DNA from: Roseibium salinum
GTDB lineage: Bacteria > Pseudomonadota > Alphaproteobacteria > Rhizobiales > Stappiaceae
Assembly: GCF_026240905.1 (NCBI RefSeq)
Contig: NZ_JAPEVI010000003.1
Coordinates: 1,302,001-1,366,000 of the forward strand
Reading direction: 5' to 3'
DNA: 64,000 nucleotides
Shown: positions 45,282 through 53,833 of the stretch, in pieces
Layout of the letters: every line of letters begins with the position of its first letter
Position numbering within the stretch: the first letter of the stretch is position 1
The notes under the pieces: model-generated
What the model saw: only the letters and a program-made list of their open reading frames with translations
Databases searched by the model: none
What the model was told of the DNA's origin: nothing
Translations under genes and position numbers: made by a program

Positions 45282-47023
45282 GCAACTTCTCCATTCGACG
45301 TCAGCGAGCGTTTTTGAGCGGGAGGCAGCCGGCGCGATATGTTGCTGACAACGTCCGTGCGGTCACCGAACTGGCTGATCCGGCCATCCTCCAGCACCAG
45401 GATCTTGTCCGCAGCTTCCATGATCGCCGGGCGGTGGGCGATCATGATGACGATTGCTCCATCGTCCTTCGCGGCCGAGATCGCCCGCAGCAGCGCGACT
45501 TCGCCTTCGGTGTCGAGGTTGGCGTTAGGCTCGTCCAGCACAAGCAGCCTGGGCTTTCCGAACAGGGCCCGTGCCAGGGCGACGCGCTGTTTCTGACCGC
45601 CCGACAGCGTATAGCGGGTATCCCCGACCGGCGTGTCATATCCCAGCGGCATGCGCCCGATCATTTCATGCACCCCGGCCGATCGCGCCGCGTCGATTAC
45701 CATCTGGGGATCGGCGTCGTACATGCGCGATATGTTTTCGCGAACCGTACCGTCGAGAAGCGACACTGACTGCGGCAGATAGCCGACCATGGCGCCGAAC
45801 GAGGCCCGCTCCCACAGATAGACATTGTGGCCGTCCAGAAAGACGCCGCCCGTTGTCGGCTGCAGCGTTCCGACGAGCAGGCGCGCGAGCGTCGACTTGC
45901 CGGCCGCGGAGGGGCCGACGATGCCGAGAATTTCACCGGGCTCGAGGTTGAAGGAAATACCCTTGATGATCGGCATGGGTGCATTCGGTACCGCGTAGAC
46001 CAGCCGGTCCACCTTCAGCGGTCCCTGGCTGGGCGGCGTCGGAATCTTCTGCCGCACGGACGAGTGGCCCTGGACGAGCTCGCTGACGCGGTTCCACGCG
46101 GAAAACGCAAAGACCCACTGCCTCCAGTTTTCAGTCATGTTGTCAAAGGGCATCAGCAGACGGCTGGTGGTGATGCTCGCGGCAATCATGGTACCGGCGC
46201 TCACTTCGCCCTTGATGACCAGATGCGCCCCGAGCGTCAGAACCGCAATCTGCATTCCGAATCGCAGGGATCGTGTCAGCGCGTGAATCGCCTTGCCGCG
46301 CCTGTTGCCGACCGCCATGAGGTCGTTGGCGTGAATCTGTCCCTTGCGCCAACGCCGCGCGAGCGCCGGCATCAAGCCCATCGCTTCGATCGTTTCCGCG
46401 TGCCGCAAGGTCGACCCGATGCGCGACACATTCTCCAGATTCGCCGTATTGGCTTCTTTGAGAATCGAACGTGTCGCCATGTCGGAAACGAGATTGAGAC
46501 CGATGAGAATCACCGCCGAAATAACGGCGAGCAATCCGTACAGCGGATGCAGCAGGAAAAGGACGAGCATGAAAAGCGGCACCCACAGGGCCTCCAGCGG
46601 CGCACTGATCGCATTGCTGGTTATGAAACTGCGCAGATCGTTCAGGTCCCGGAGCACTTCCGTTGCCAGCCCTCCGCCTTTTTCCAACGACGTTCTCACC
46701 CCGGCCTCGAGCGCCGTCAGATTGAGGCGCCGCACGAGCTCGGTGCCCATGACCTGGAATATCTGGCTGCGTATGAATTCCAGCACCCCATACAGAATCA
46801 GTGCGCCGCCCGCGATGATGGTCAGCATGCTCAGCGTATCCAGGCTCTGACTGTTCAGCACCCGGTCATGCACCTGCAGCATGAAGAACGGACCAGTTAG
46901 TTGCAAAAGCGTGATAAACCCACTTAAAATTGCAGCCGCGATCAATCCGGTAGTAAAAGTCCTACGCGCCTCTCTCACCAGCCAGGCGCCATCTTTGACC
47001 ACCGTCTTCTCCTTTTTAGCCAT
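45278..47023 (-). CDS. Type I secretion ABC exporter, permease-ATPase (PrtD family; WgdA-like)
   Basis: This 581-residue inner-membrane exporter half-transporter has an N-terminal membrane domain (about residues 20-320, segments such as GLIAAAILSGFITLLQLTGPFFML and LEALWVPLFMLVLFLLHPLYGLLAVISAVIL). The C-terminal ATPase has Walker A GPSAAGKSTLAR (about 368-379), signature LSGGQKQRVALARAL (near 473) and Walker B LLVLDEPNANLD (near 493). There is no N-terminal C39 peptidase domain, so it belongs to the PrtD/RTX group that exports proteins with C-terminal signals. It is first in its minus-strand operon, divergent from the MarR-type gene, with a 260-base shared control region. Confidence 0.95.
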   Translation of the reverse strand: MAKKEKTVVKDGAWLVREARRTFTTGLIAAAILSGFITLLQLTGPFFMLQVHDRVLNSQSLDTLSMLTIIAGGALILYGVLEFIRSQIFQVMGTELVRRLNLTALEAGVRTSLEKGGGLATEVLRDLNDLRSFITSNAISAPLEALWVPLFMLVLFLLHPLYGLLAVISAVILIGLNLVSDMATRSILKEANTANLENVSRIGSTLRHAETIEAMGLMPALARRWRKGQIHANDLMAVGNRRGKAIHALTRSLRFGMQIAVLTLGAHLVIKGEVSAGTMIAASITTSRLLMPFDNMTENWRQWVFAFSAWNRVSELVQGHSSVRQKIPTPPSQGPLKVDRLVYAVPNAPMPIIKGISFNLEPGEILGIVGPSAAGKSTLARLLVGTLQPTTGGVFLDGHNVYLWERASFGAMVGYLPQSVSLLDGTVRENISRMYDADPQMVIDAARSAGVHEMIGRMPLGYDTPVGDTRYTLSGGQKQRVALARALFGKPRLLVLDEPNANLDTEGEVALLRAISAAKDDGAIVIMIAHRPAIMEAADKILVLEDGRISQFGDRTDVVSNISRRLPPAQKRSLTSNGEVA

Positions 47024-47251
47024 ACAACTCTCCGGATTCTCAACCCATGGATGTGTTCGCAGGTGCGAAAAAATCTAGTATTTGCCCAGAAAACGACACA
47101 TCCTCTCCATATCAATGACGAAAGTTTATAGACTAATTGGGGCGATCTTAGGGTTTCGATTGCGTAGAGCGGTCTAAATCAGGACAAAAAATAAAACTAT
47201 AAGCAAATAATGCATACATGTGCTTGGCAGGGAACAGTAGTAAACTAGAAA

Positions 47252-47275
47252 TATTTCGAATTTAGTTCGAAAGTA
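47252..47275. promoter_or_regulatory. Candidate autoregulatory operator before the MarR-type gene
   Basis: Two TTCGAA hexamers separated by TTTAG form a palindrome-like block (TATTTCGAATTTAGTTCGAA plus AGTA), ending 17 bases before the regulator's ATG. A possible promoter is just upstream (TTGGCA 47224-47229, 16-base spacer, TAGAAA 47246-47251). Binding by the MarR protein is inferred. Confidence 0.5.
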
Positions 47276-47292
47276 GGTGGAGTTTGGGGCAG

Positions 47293-47886
47293 ATGCACAA
47301 GACCTTTGTTGATGCGGCGCAAGAGGCGAACGAGCGCGCAGACAACGTCAGTTCAGCCGAGGAGAACATCCGATATGGTGTGGACGAAGTAGCGAGGATC
47401 GTCGCCCGCAAAGACGTGGACCACTTTGAGCTCGTCAGAATCATCGAGCGAATGTACCGGCGTTACCTGGACAGGCTGCGCGTCGACCTGATCCGCCTTG
47501 GTGCCGACGATATATCTCCCTCTCACGCCATGCTCCTTTTCACGATCGGTGACGATGATCTTTCAGTGCGGGACCTGATGGATCGGGGACATTATCTCGG
47601 ATCGAACGCCTCCTACAGCCTGAAGCAGCTCGTACAGTCCGGTTATGTCGACAGAACGGCATCGCCCAGGGACCGGCGCTCGGCACGCATCAGACTGACC
47701 GACAAGGGTAAACGGCTTTGCGAAGCGATCAGGGCCGCCGACGAGTTCAACCAGGACCTCATCGTCCGCGATGAACAAGACCACAACGCCTTCGAAGAAA
47801 CCCTGAGAATGCTGCGGAGGCTGGAAGTTCTGTGGGCTACCGATCTCCAGCAAAACAACGGCCGTTCTGCCACCAGCAAGTTCTGA
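47293..47886 (+). CDS. MarR/winged-helix regulator of the exopolysaccharide locus (WggR/ExpG-like)
   Basis: This protein has 197 residues from ATG 47293 (MHKTFVDAAQEANERADN), preceded by AGGTGGAG; a TTG at 47284 would add three residues. The winged helix-turn-helix is at about residues 70-150: SPSHAMLLFTIGDDDLSVRDLMDRGHYLGSNASYSLKQLVQSGYVDRTASPRDRRSARIRLTDKGKRL, the MarR pattern including the DRR wing. The size and the position between the ABC exporter and a GT4 gene match S. meliloti WggR (ExpG), the activator of galactoglucan genes. It is therefore the likely local regulator, reading the TTCGAA-containing sites near 47252, 43578 and 32701. The homology claim is from memory of the locus and needs a search. 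Confidence 0.88.
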   Translation: MHKTFVDAAQEANERADNVSSAEENIRYGVDEVARIVARKDVDHFELVRIIERMYRRYLDRLRVDLIRLGADDISPSHAMLLFTIGDDDLSVRDLMDRGHYLGSNASYSLKQLVQSGYVDRTASPRDRRSARIRLTDKGKRLCEAIRAADEFNQDLIVRDEQDHNAFEETLRMLRRLEVLWATDLQQNNGRSATSKF

Positions 47887-47902
47887 CCGGGAACGAGGCA
47901 AC

Positions 47903-49177
47903 ATGCACATCGTGTTCGTGCACCGGCACGGTCCCGGGCAATTCGTGCACATTGCCCGCAGGCTCATGTCTGAAGGATGGACAGCAACCCTTCTGTCGCA
48001 AAGCACCGACAGGCCAGTGCCTGGCCTGCGGGTGCTTCGCTATTCGGACCGGCAACCTGCGGCGGGAGCGACAGATCGCGCCAACCGCGCGCCGGTGCCT
48101 TATGTCGATGCAGGCCGCCGGGTTGCCCGCATACTGGACCATCTGAACCGGAGCGGACGCAAACCGGATCTGGTGATGGGACATATCGGCTGGGGCGGAA
48201 TGATGTTCGTCAAGGATGTCCTGCCCGACACGCCGGCCGTCGGCTATTGCGAATACTATTTTCAGCCCCAGGGCGGCGATGTCGGCTTCGACCGGTCCCA
48301 ACCGGTCGGCCTTCAGCAGAGGCAGGCGCTTCGGCTCCGGAACGCAGTTCAGCTGGCAACGCTGGATCAGGTCGACTGCGGCATCAGCCCCACCCTTTGG
48401 CAAAAGAGCCGCTATCCTGCCGCCTACCGGTCCAAGATCGTCGCGCAGCATGAAGGCGTGGATACCGGGCGTGCCCATCCCGATCCCCTGGCAACGTTCC
48501 GCCTGCCGGACGGCACGCTGCTAACTCCCGGCGATCCCGTCGTCACATTCGCCGCACGCGATCTCGAGCCCTATCGCGGATTTCCGCAGTTCATGCGCGC
48601 GGCTGCAATCGTTGCGAAGCGCAATCCGCACGTTCGCTTCCTGATCGCCGGAGGTGATGGTGTCAGCTACGGTCAGGCGCATCGGGATGGAGGCTCCTGG
48701 CGGGACGTCTTGATGAAGGAAACCGGATTGCCTCCAGAGCGCACATATTTCCTGGGACAGTTGCCACATGACCAGCTTATTCGCCTGTTCCAGGTCTCTG
48801 CCGCCCACGTCTATCTCACTTATCCGTTCGTTTTGTCCTGGTCGTTTCTGGAAGCGATGGCCTGCGGCGCGCCGATCATCGCCTCGGCCACCGCGCCGGT
48901 GCAGGAGGTCATCAGCGAGGGCAAGAACGGCCGTCTTGCCGATTTCTGGGATGTTGAGCAGATTGCCCACCTGATCGAACGCACGCTTGGACAGCCGCCG
49001 GAGTTGCAGCGGATGCGGACCGCGGCGCGGCAGACGGTCGTCTCGCGTTTCGGCCTCGCCGAATGCGTTCTGCGAACGCAAGACCTGCTCCAGCGGCTCA
49101 TCGGCACCCGCAAGACCGGGAACGTCACCCGGCTGCCCACACGGCGCCCCGCCACCATTCATTGCCAGGGGTCCTGA
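47903..49177 (+). CDS. Glycosyltransferase family 4 protein (WgcA/ExpC-like by position)
   Basis: This 424-residue GT-B enzyme has the N-terminal acceptor domain MHIVFVHRHGPGQFVHIARRLMSEGW, DLVMGHIGWGGMMFVKDVLPDTPAVGYCEYYF and a C-terminal donor domain VTFAARDLEPYRGFPQFMRAAAIV, FLGQLPHDQLIRLFQVSAAHVYLTYPFVLSWSFLEAMACGAPIIASATAPVQEVI. The SFLEAMACG region carries the conserved Glu of GT4. It starts 16 bases after the regulator stop and is followed by rmlC, so regulator, GT and rml genes form one plus-strand operon. In S. meliloti the gene beside wggR is the glycosyltransferase wgcA, consistent with this. Confidence 0.9.
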   Translation: MHIVFVHRHGPGQFVHIARRLMSEGWTATLLSQSTDRPVPGLRVLRYSDRQPAAGATDRANRAPVPYVDAGRRVARILDHLNRSGRKPDLVMGHIGWGGMMFVKDVLPDTPAVGYCEYYFQPQGGDVGFDRSQPVGLQQRQALRLRNAVQLATLDQVDCGISPTLWQKSRYPAAYRSKIVAQHEGVDTGRAHPDPLATFRLPDGTLLTPGDPVVTFAARDLEPYRGFPQFMRAAAIVAKRNPHVRFLIAGGDGVSYGQAHRDGGSWRDVLMKETGLPPERTYFLGQLPHDQLIRLFQVSAAHVYLTYPFVLSWSFLEAMACGAPIIASATAPVQEVISEGKNGRLADFWDVEQIAHLIERTLGQPPELQRMRTAARQTVVSRFGLAECVLRTQDLLQRLIGTRKTGNVTRLPTRRPATIHCQGS

Positions 49178-49203
49178 CCCTGAAGCCAGACTTGAGGTTC
49201 AAG

Positions 49204-49794
49204 GTGAAAGTCGAAACTACCGAAATACCGGACGTTCTGCTTCTTACTCCGAAACGCTTCGAGGACTCGCGCGGCTATTTCGCTGAAACCTACAGTGCGC
49301 GCGCGCTTGAAGACCACGGAATACAAACGCGGTTCATCCAGGACAACATGTCCTATTCCGAGCGTGCGGGCACGGTGCGCGGCCTTCACTATCAGGCGCC
49401 GCCCCACGCGCAGACGAAACTGATCCGCTGCACACGCGGCGCGATCATCGACGTGGCGCTCGATATTCGCATCGGCTCGCCCACATACGGGCGATATGTA
49501 CGCCATCTCCTGTCGGCCGAAAACATGTGTCAGCTCTACATCCCCGCGGGCTTCGCCCACGGGTTTTCCACCTTGAGCGATAACACGGAAGTTCACTACA
49601 AGGTCGATGCGCGCTATGCGCCCGAATGCGAGCGCGGCATTGCCTTTGACGACGGGATGCTGGGCATCGATTGGCGGCTCGGCGGCATTTCGCCCGCCGT
49701 TTCCGACAAGGACAGGCAGCTGCCGGGCTTCGAACATCTTGAACCCGAATTCACCTGCATCGCCGGGAGCGGGGCTGAAGCATGCGCATCCTGA
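49204..49794 (+). CDS. rmlC: dTDP-4-dehydrorhamnose 3,5-epimerase RmlC
   Basis: This protein has 196 residues. The best start is GTG at 49204 (reading VKVETTEIPDVLLLTPKRF after a GAGG box 6-7 bases upstream); the open frame continues upstream only over the end of the glycosyltransferase gene. RmlC converts dTDP-4-keto-6-deoxyglucose to the L-lyxo form. The catalytic histidine lies in GTVRGLHYQAPPHAQTKLIRC, with LYIPAGFAHGFSTLSD and the tyrosine in EVHYKVDARYAPE; FIQDNMSYSERAGTVRGLH is family-specific. It overlaps rmlB by 13 bases. It is part of the dTDP-L-rhamnose pathway. Confidence 0.93.
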   Translation: MKVETTEIPDVLLLTPKRFEDSRGYFAETYSARALEDHGIQTRFIQDNMSYSERAGTVRGLHYQAPPHAQTKLIRCTRGAIIDVALDIRIGSPTYGRYVRHLLSAENMCQLYIPAGFAHGFSTLSDNTEVHYKVDARYAPECERGIAFDDGMLGIDWRLGGISPAVSDKDRQLPGFEHLEPEFTCIAGSGAEACAS

Positions 49795-50825
49795 TTACCG
49801 GTGGTGCAGGCTTCATCGGCACGGCTCTTTGCCGTTACCTGCTGCGAGACACCGAAGCCGAGATCATCGTTCTCGACAAGCTCACCTATGCGTCCAATGT
49901 GACGGCGCTCAATGAACTGTCGGGCGAACCGCGCTACACGTTCATCAAAGCCGATATCTGCGATTTCGACAAGCTCGACGATGCGTTCCAGACCCACAGA
50001 CCGGCAGCGGTAGTGCACCTGGCGGCCGAAAGTCATGTGGACCGGTCCATAGCCGACGCCTCGGCCTTCATCGAGACGAACGTCAAGGGAACACTCGTCC
50101 TTCTCGAGGCGGCCCGGCGCTATCTGTCCTCGGCCCCGAGGGCCGCCGGCACCTTCCGCTTCCTTCATGTTTCCACCGACGAGGTTTTCGGCGATCTTGG
50201 CGAGACTGGCACGTTTCTGGAAAGCTCGCCCTACAGACCTTCCTCGCCTTACGCAGCGAGCAAGGCCGCCTCGGATCATCTGGTCCGCGCATGGTCGCGC
50301 ACCTATGGCCTGCCCGTCATCATCTCCAACTGCACCAACAATTACGGACCGGAGCAATATCCTGAGAAGCTGATCCCGCTCATATGCCGTCACGCGATGA
50401 ATGGCTGGCCGCTGCCGGTTTATGGCGACGGTGCGCAGATCCGCGACTGGCTTCATGCGGACGACCATGCCCGCGCGTTGTGGCGCCTTCTTAACCGCGC
50501 CGCACCCGGTTCGACCTATGCGATCGGGGCCAGGAACGAGTGCCGCAACATCGATCTCGTGCGAAGGATCTGCCGGGTGTTCGATCAGCTGGTCCCATCC
50601 GGGGCGCCGCACGAGCAGTTCATCACTTTTGTTCCGGACCGGCCGGGACATGACGAGCGCTATGCGATCGACCCGTCGAAGATCGAATCCGAGATCGGCT
50701 GGCGGCCCGCCATTTCCTTTGACGACGGCTTGAGGGAAACCGTCCGCTGGTATCTGGACAATCCCGACTGGCAGAACGCGCTGGCCGACACCGACTACCG
50801 GCGTAGAGCAAAGGTTCCGGCATGA
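49782..50825 (+). CDS. rmlB: dTDP-glucose 4,6-dehydratase RmlB
   Basis: This 347-residue NAD-dependent extended SDR enzyme is the second step of dTDP-rhamnose synthesis. MRILITGGAGFIGTALCRYL is the cofactor site, and HLAAESHVDRSI, VSTDEVFGDLG (catalytic Thr-Asp-Glu) and SPYAASKAASDHLVRAW (Tyr-x3-Lys) are visible. NCTNNYGPEQYPEKLIPL and RDWLHADDHARALW are diagnostic of RmlB. It overlaps rmlC by 13 bases and rmlD by 4 bases, showing tight coupling. Confidence 0.96.
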   Translation: MRILITGGAGFIGTALCRYLLRDTEAEIIVLDKLTYASNVTALNELSGEPRYTFIKADICDFDKLDDAFQTHRPAAVVHLAAESHVDRSIADASAFIETNVKGTLVLLEAARRYLSSAPRAAGTFRFLHVSTDEVFGDLGETGTFLESSPYRPSSPYAASKAASDHLVRAWSRTYGLPVIISNCTNNYGPEQYPEKLIPLICRHAMNGWPLPVYGDGAQIRDWLHADDHARALWRLLNRAAPGSTYAIGARNECRNIDLVRRICRVFDQLVPSGAPHEQFITFVPDRPGHDERYAIDPSKIESEIGWRPAISFDDGLRETVRWYLDNPDWQNALADTDYRRRAKVPA

Positions 50826-51730
50826 TCCACAAGGGAAAGATCCTGGTTGCCGGCAAAAGCGGCCAGCTTGCGAGATCCCTGGAGGACTGCGCCGTGGACT
50901 ACCCGGAAATCGGCCTGCATCTGCTCGGCCGGCCCCATTTTGACATCACGAGCCTGCCGTCCTGCCAGATCGGCATCGCCGCGCTCCGGCCCGACATCGT
51001 CATCAATGCGGCCGCCTTTACGGATGTCGACGGAGCGGAAAGCAATCCGGCAGAAGCGCGGCGGATAAACGTGCTGGGCGCGAAGAACCTGGCAAAGGCC
51101 GCCGCGTCCAACGGAATTCCGGTGATCCATATTTCGACGGACTATGTGTTCGACGGAACGGCGAAAACGGCCTATGCCGAATTTGATCGAACCAACCCGA
51201 TCAACGTCTACGGACAGTCCAAGCTCGAAGGCGAACAGTTGGTGAGGGAGACGAATCCCCGGCACCTCGTTCTGCGGACCGCGTGGCTCTATTCTCCGTT
51301 CGGTGTGAATTTCGTCTCAAAGGTTCTAAAGGCCGCGGCCGGCGCCACGAAGCTGTCCATTGTCGACGACCAGATCGGCAATCCGACGTCGGCGCTCGAC
51401 CTTGCACACGCCCTGCTTGATTTGTGCGGGCAATTGTCCGGAAGCGAATGGGACGACTTCTCGGGGATCTATCACCTGGCCGGGCCGATTTCGATGTCGC
51501 GACACGAACTCGCTCAACAGATTATGGCGGCCTCGAAAAGATTGGCCGGACCAAGCTGCGAGATCCGCTCCGCCAGCACTGCAGACTTCCCGACACCGGC
51601 GACACGGCCGCTCCGAACAGCTCTCGACACCTCGCGGTACCGGAATACGTTCGGCCTCAGCTTCCCGCAGCCGGACCAGAGCCTGACGAAAGTCGTCGGA
51701 GACCTTCTTTCTCAAAGGAGTTGCGTATAA
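50822..51730 (+). CDS. rmlD: dTDP-4-dehydrorhamnose reductase RmlD
   Basis: This 302-residue reductase makes dTDP-L-rhamnose in the last step of the pathway. It has the cofactor-binding start [17 protein letters not shown], then [35 protein letters not shown] and [12 protein letters not shown] (Tyr-x3-Lys), [13 protein letters not shown] and [13 protein letters not shown]. It starts in a 4-base overlap with rmlB, and its stop TAA shares an A with the rmlA start codon (TAATG). A terminal [18 protein letters not shown] segment fits the family. Confidence 0.95.
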   Translation: MIHKGKILVAGKSGQLARSLEDCAVDYPEIGLHLLGRPHFDITSLPSCQIGIAALRPDIVINAAAFTDVDGAESNPAEARRINVLGAKNLAKAAASNGIPVIHISTDYVFDGTAKTAYAEFDRTNPINVYGQSKLEGEQLVRETNPRHLVLRTAWLYSPFGVNFVSKVLKAAAGATKLSIVDDQIGNPTSALDLAHALLDLCGQLSGSEWDDFSGIYHLAGPISMSRHELAQQIMAASKRLAGPSCEIRSASTADFPTPATRPLRTALDTSRYRNTFGLSFPQPDQSLTKVVGDLLSQRSCV

Positions 51731-52635
51731 TGAAGGGCATCATCCTCGCCGGAGGTGCAGGCACACGCCTGCATCCGATGACCCTGGCAAGCTCGAAGCA
51801 GCTTCTGCCGGTCTACGACAAGCCGATGATCTACTACCCGCTCACGACACTCATGCTGGCCGGCATCCGCGAGTTCCTGCTTATTTCCACGCCCCAGGAC
51901 CTTCCGGCGTTCCGCCGCGTGCTCGGGGACGGCCGCAAGTGGGGGATCTCGATCAAATACGCAGTTCAGGAACGCCCCGAGGGGATCGCCCATGCCTATC
52001 TCATTGCCGAGGAATTCCTGGGCGGCGAAGCCTCCGCGCTCATTCTCGGCGACAACATCTTCTATGGCAGCGGTCTGGCTGAGAAAATGACATCCGCCCG
52101 TGCGCGGCCTTCCGGCGCATCCCTCTTTGCCTATCAGGTGCACGATCCGGAGCGATATGGCGTGGTGGAATTCGAGCCGACAGGACGCGCCAGGTCGATC
52201 GTTGAAAAGCCTCAGGCCCCCTTGTCCGACTGGGCGGTCACCGGTCTTTACTTCTATGATGCAAGGGCGGCCGATTTCGCCCGGATGCTGAAGCCGTCCG
52301 CGCGCGGGGAACTCGAGATTACCGATCTCAACAGGCTGTATCTCGAACTCGGCGAACTGCACGTGCAGCAGCTCGGGCGCGGTTATGCATGGCTGGATGC
52401 CGGCACGCCGGAATCCCTGCTCGACGCCGCCTCCTTCATCCAGACGCTGGAATCCCGGCAGCGTTTCAAAATCGCCTGCCCTGAGGAGATCGCGTTCAAC
52501 ATGGGCTGGATCGACAGGCTGCATCTTGAAAGCCTGGCGCGCGCGATCCCGAACACGGCCTACGGCAAATACCTGGCCTGGATCGCGTCCGAAGCCAGGC
52601 ATCCAGGCCTGGAAGAGCAAAGGGCAATTGCCTGA
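51730..52635 (+). CDS. rmlA: Glucose-1-phosphate thymidylyltransferase RmlA
   Basis: This 301-residue enzyme couples dTTP to glucose-1-phosphate, the first step to dTDP-rhamnose. The start at 51730 ([33 protein letters not shown]) has an AAAGGAG box; the same frame is open upstream, but that part lies inside rmlD. The nucleotidyltransferase loop GGAGTRLHP and [40 protein letters not shown] and [20 protein letters not shown] are standard. It is the last gene of the plus-strand operon and converges with nagA, leaving 40 bases. Confidence 0.96.
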   Translation: MKGIILAGGAGTRLHPMTLASSKQLLPVYDKPMIYYPLTTLMLAGIREFLLISTPQDLPAFRRVLGDGRKWGISIKYAVQERPEGIAHAYLIAEEFLGGEASALILGDNIFYGSGLAEKMTSARARPSGASLFAYQVHDPERYGVVEFEPTGRARSIVEKPQAPLSDWAVTGLYFYDARAADFARMLKPSARGELEITDLNRLYLELGELHVQQLGRGYAWLDAGTPESLLDAASFIQTLESRQRFKIACPEEIAFNMGWIDRLHLESLARAIPNTAYGKYLAWIASEARHPGLEEQRAIA

Positions 52636-52675
52636 CGTGGAGGAGACCGGCCTGATTAAGGACCCCGAGCGGATG

Positions 52676-53833
52676 TCAGCCGCTATGCTGCTGTGATGTG
52701 CCGGACAGCCAGACGTCCATGACCGCCATCGCCTCGCTCAACAGCACGAAATCGGCGGCACAGCCTTCCTTGAAGCGGCCCAGGGGAAGTCGGATGACAT
52801 CCGCCGGATAGCTGGTCGCCATGGCAAGCGCGGTTTCGAGGCCGACACCCAACTCTGAGGTCAGATATTTCAGAGAGGACGGCAGATCGATATCGGCACC
52901 GGCCAGCGTACCGTCCGCAAGCGTCAGCATGCCGTTCCGGCGGAAGATTTCCCGGTTGCCAAGCGTAAAGGACGTTACGTCGGTTCCGGTTTGCGACATC
53001 GCATCGGTGACCAGAAAGATCCGGCCCGGACCCGTCTTGGATTTGAGCGCAATCCGGATGGCCGCCGGGTCGACATGAATGCCATCGGCAATCAGGCCCG
53101 CATTCAGGGCTCCCAGGTCAAGCGCCGCTCCCACGAGACCGGGTTCGCGATGCTGCAACGGGCTCATGGCGTTGAAAAGATGCGTCACGCAGGAGGCGCC
53201 GGCCTCCGTTGCCTTCCGGCATTCCGCATAGGAGGCCCCGCTATGGCCGAGGCTCACGTGGATCCCTGCCCCAACCAGACTGGCGATCTGTCCGGGATCG
53301 ACGGTTTCCGGCGCGAGCGTCATCATCAGGCTCGGCAGCTGGCGCGCAGCTGAAATATAGAGATCGAGGTCCTCGTCGGTCATCGGCCGGATCAGGCTGG
53401 CATCATGGGCGCCCTTGCGACCGACGAAGAGATGCGGCCCCTCCAGGTGCAAGCCGTGGAACCCGGGAACGCCCTGCGTCCAGGCGTCGATCGCCAGGTC
53501 AATGATCCTTCGGGTTGTTTCCGGCGTGTCGGTGATCAGTGTCGGCGTCAGCGCCGTGCTGCCGAGCTGCAGATGGGCGACACAAATCCGGGCGATGTCT
53601 TCGACGCTCCGCGCATCACCGAGCATCAGTCCGCCGCCGCCATTCACCTGAAGGTCGATCAGGCCCGGCGACAGAACTCCCTCGCCGAGGTCCACCGAAG
53701 TGATGGCACCTGGAAGGTCCTCGACCGGACACAGACCGGCCACCACGCCCCCTTCCACCAGCAGGGCAGCGTCCCGGTGGATTTTCTCGCCATCGAAGAT
53801 CCGGCTGCAGCGGTAGGCGGTCATTCCTGTCAT
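52676..53833 (-). CDS. nagA: N-acetylglucosamine-6-phosphate deacetylase NagA
   Basis: This 385-residue metal-dependent amidohydrolase removes the acetyl group from GlcNAc-6-phosphate. The start at 53833 (MTGMTAYRCSRIFDGEK) overlaps the SIS gene stop (ATGA) and has an AAGGTGA box; the open frame above it is only overlap. VLSPGLIDLQVNGGGGLMLGD, FHGLHLEGPHLF (metal-binding Glu), HVSLGHSGASYAE, CVTHLFNAMSPLQHREPGLVGAAL and FLVTDAMSQTG are the family blocks. It is the third gene of the gntR-SIS-nagA unit and feeds the deaminase reaction. The product is cytosolic. Confidence 0.94.
   Translation of the reverse strand: MTGMTAYRCSRIFDGEKIHRDAALLVEGGVVAGLCPVEDLPGAITSVDLGEGVLSPGLIDLQVNGGGGLMLGDARSVEDIARICVAHLQLGSTALTPTLITDTPETTRRIIDLAIDAWTQGVPGFHGLHLEGPHLFVGRKGAHDASLIRPMTDEDLDLYISAARQLPSLMMTLAPETVDPGQIASLVGAGIHVSLGHSGASYAECRKATEAGASCVTHLFNAMSPLQHREPGLVGAALDLGALNAGLIADGIHVDPAAIRIALKSKTGPGRIFLVTDAMSQTGTDVTSFTLGNREIFRRNGMLTLADGTLAGADIDLPSSLKYLTSELGVGLETALAMATSYPADVIRLPLGRFKEGCAADFVLLSEAMAVMDVWLSGTSQQHSG

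Noticed and set aside
51424..51729. Upstream extension of rmlA over 102 codons
   Set aside because: It lies within rmlD in another frame; the family start [16 protein letters not shown] at 51730 has an AAAGGAG box.
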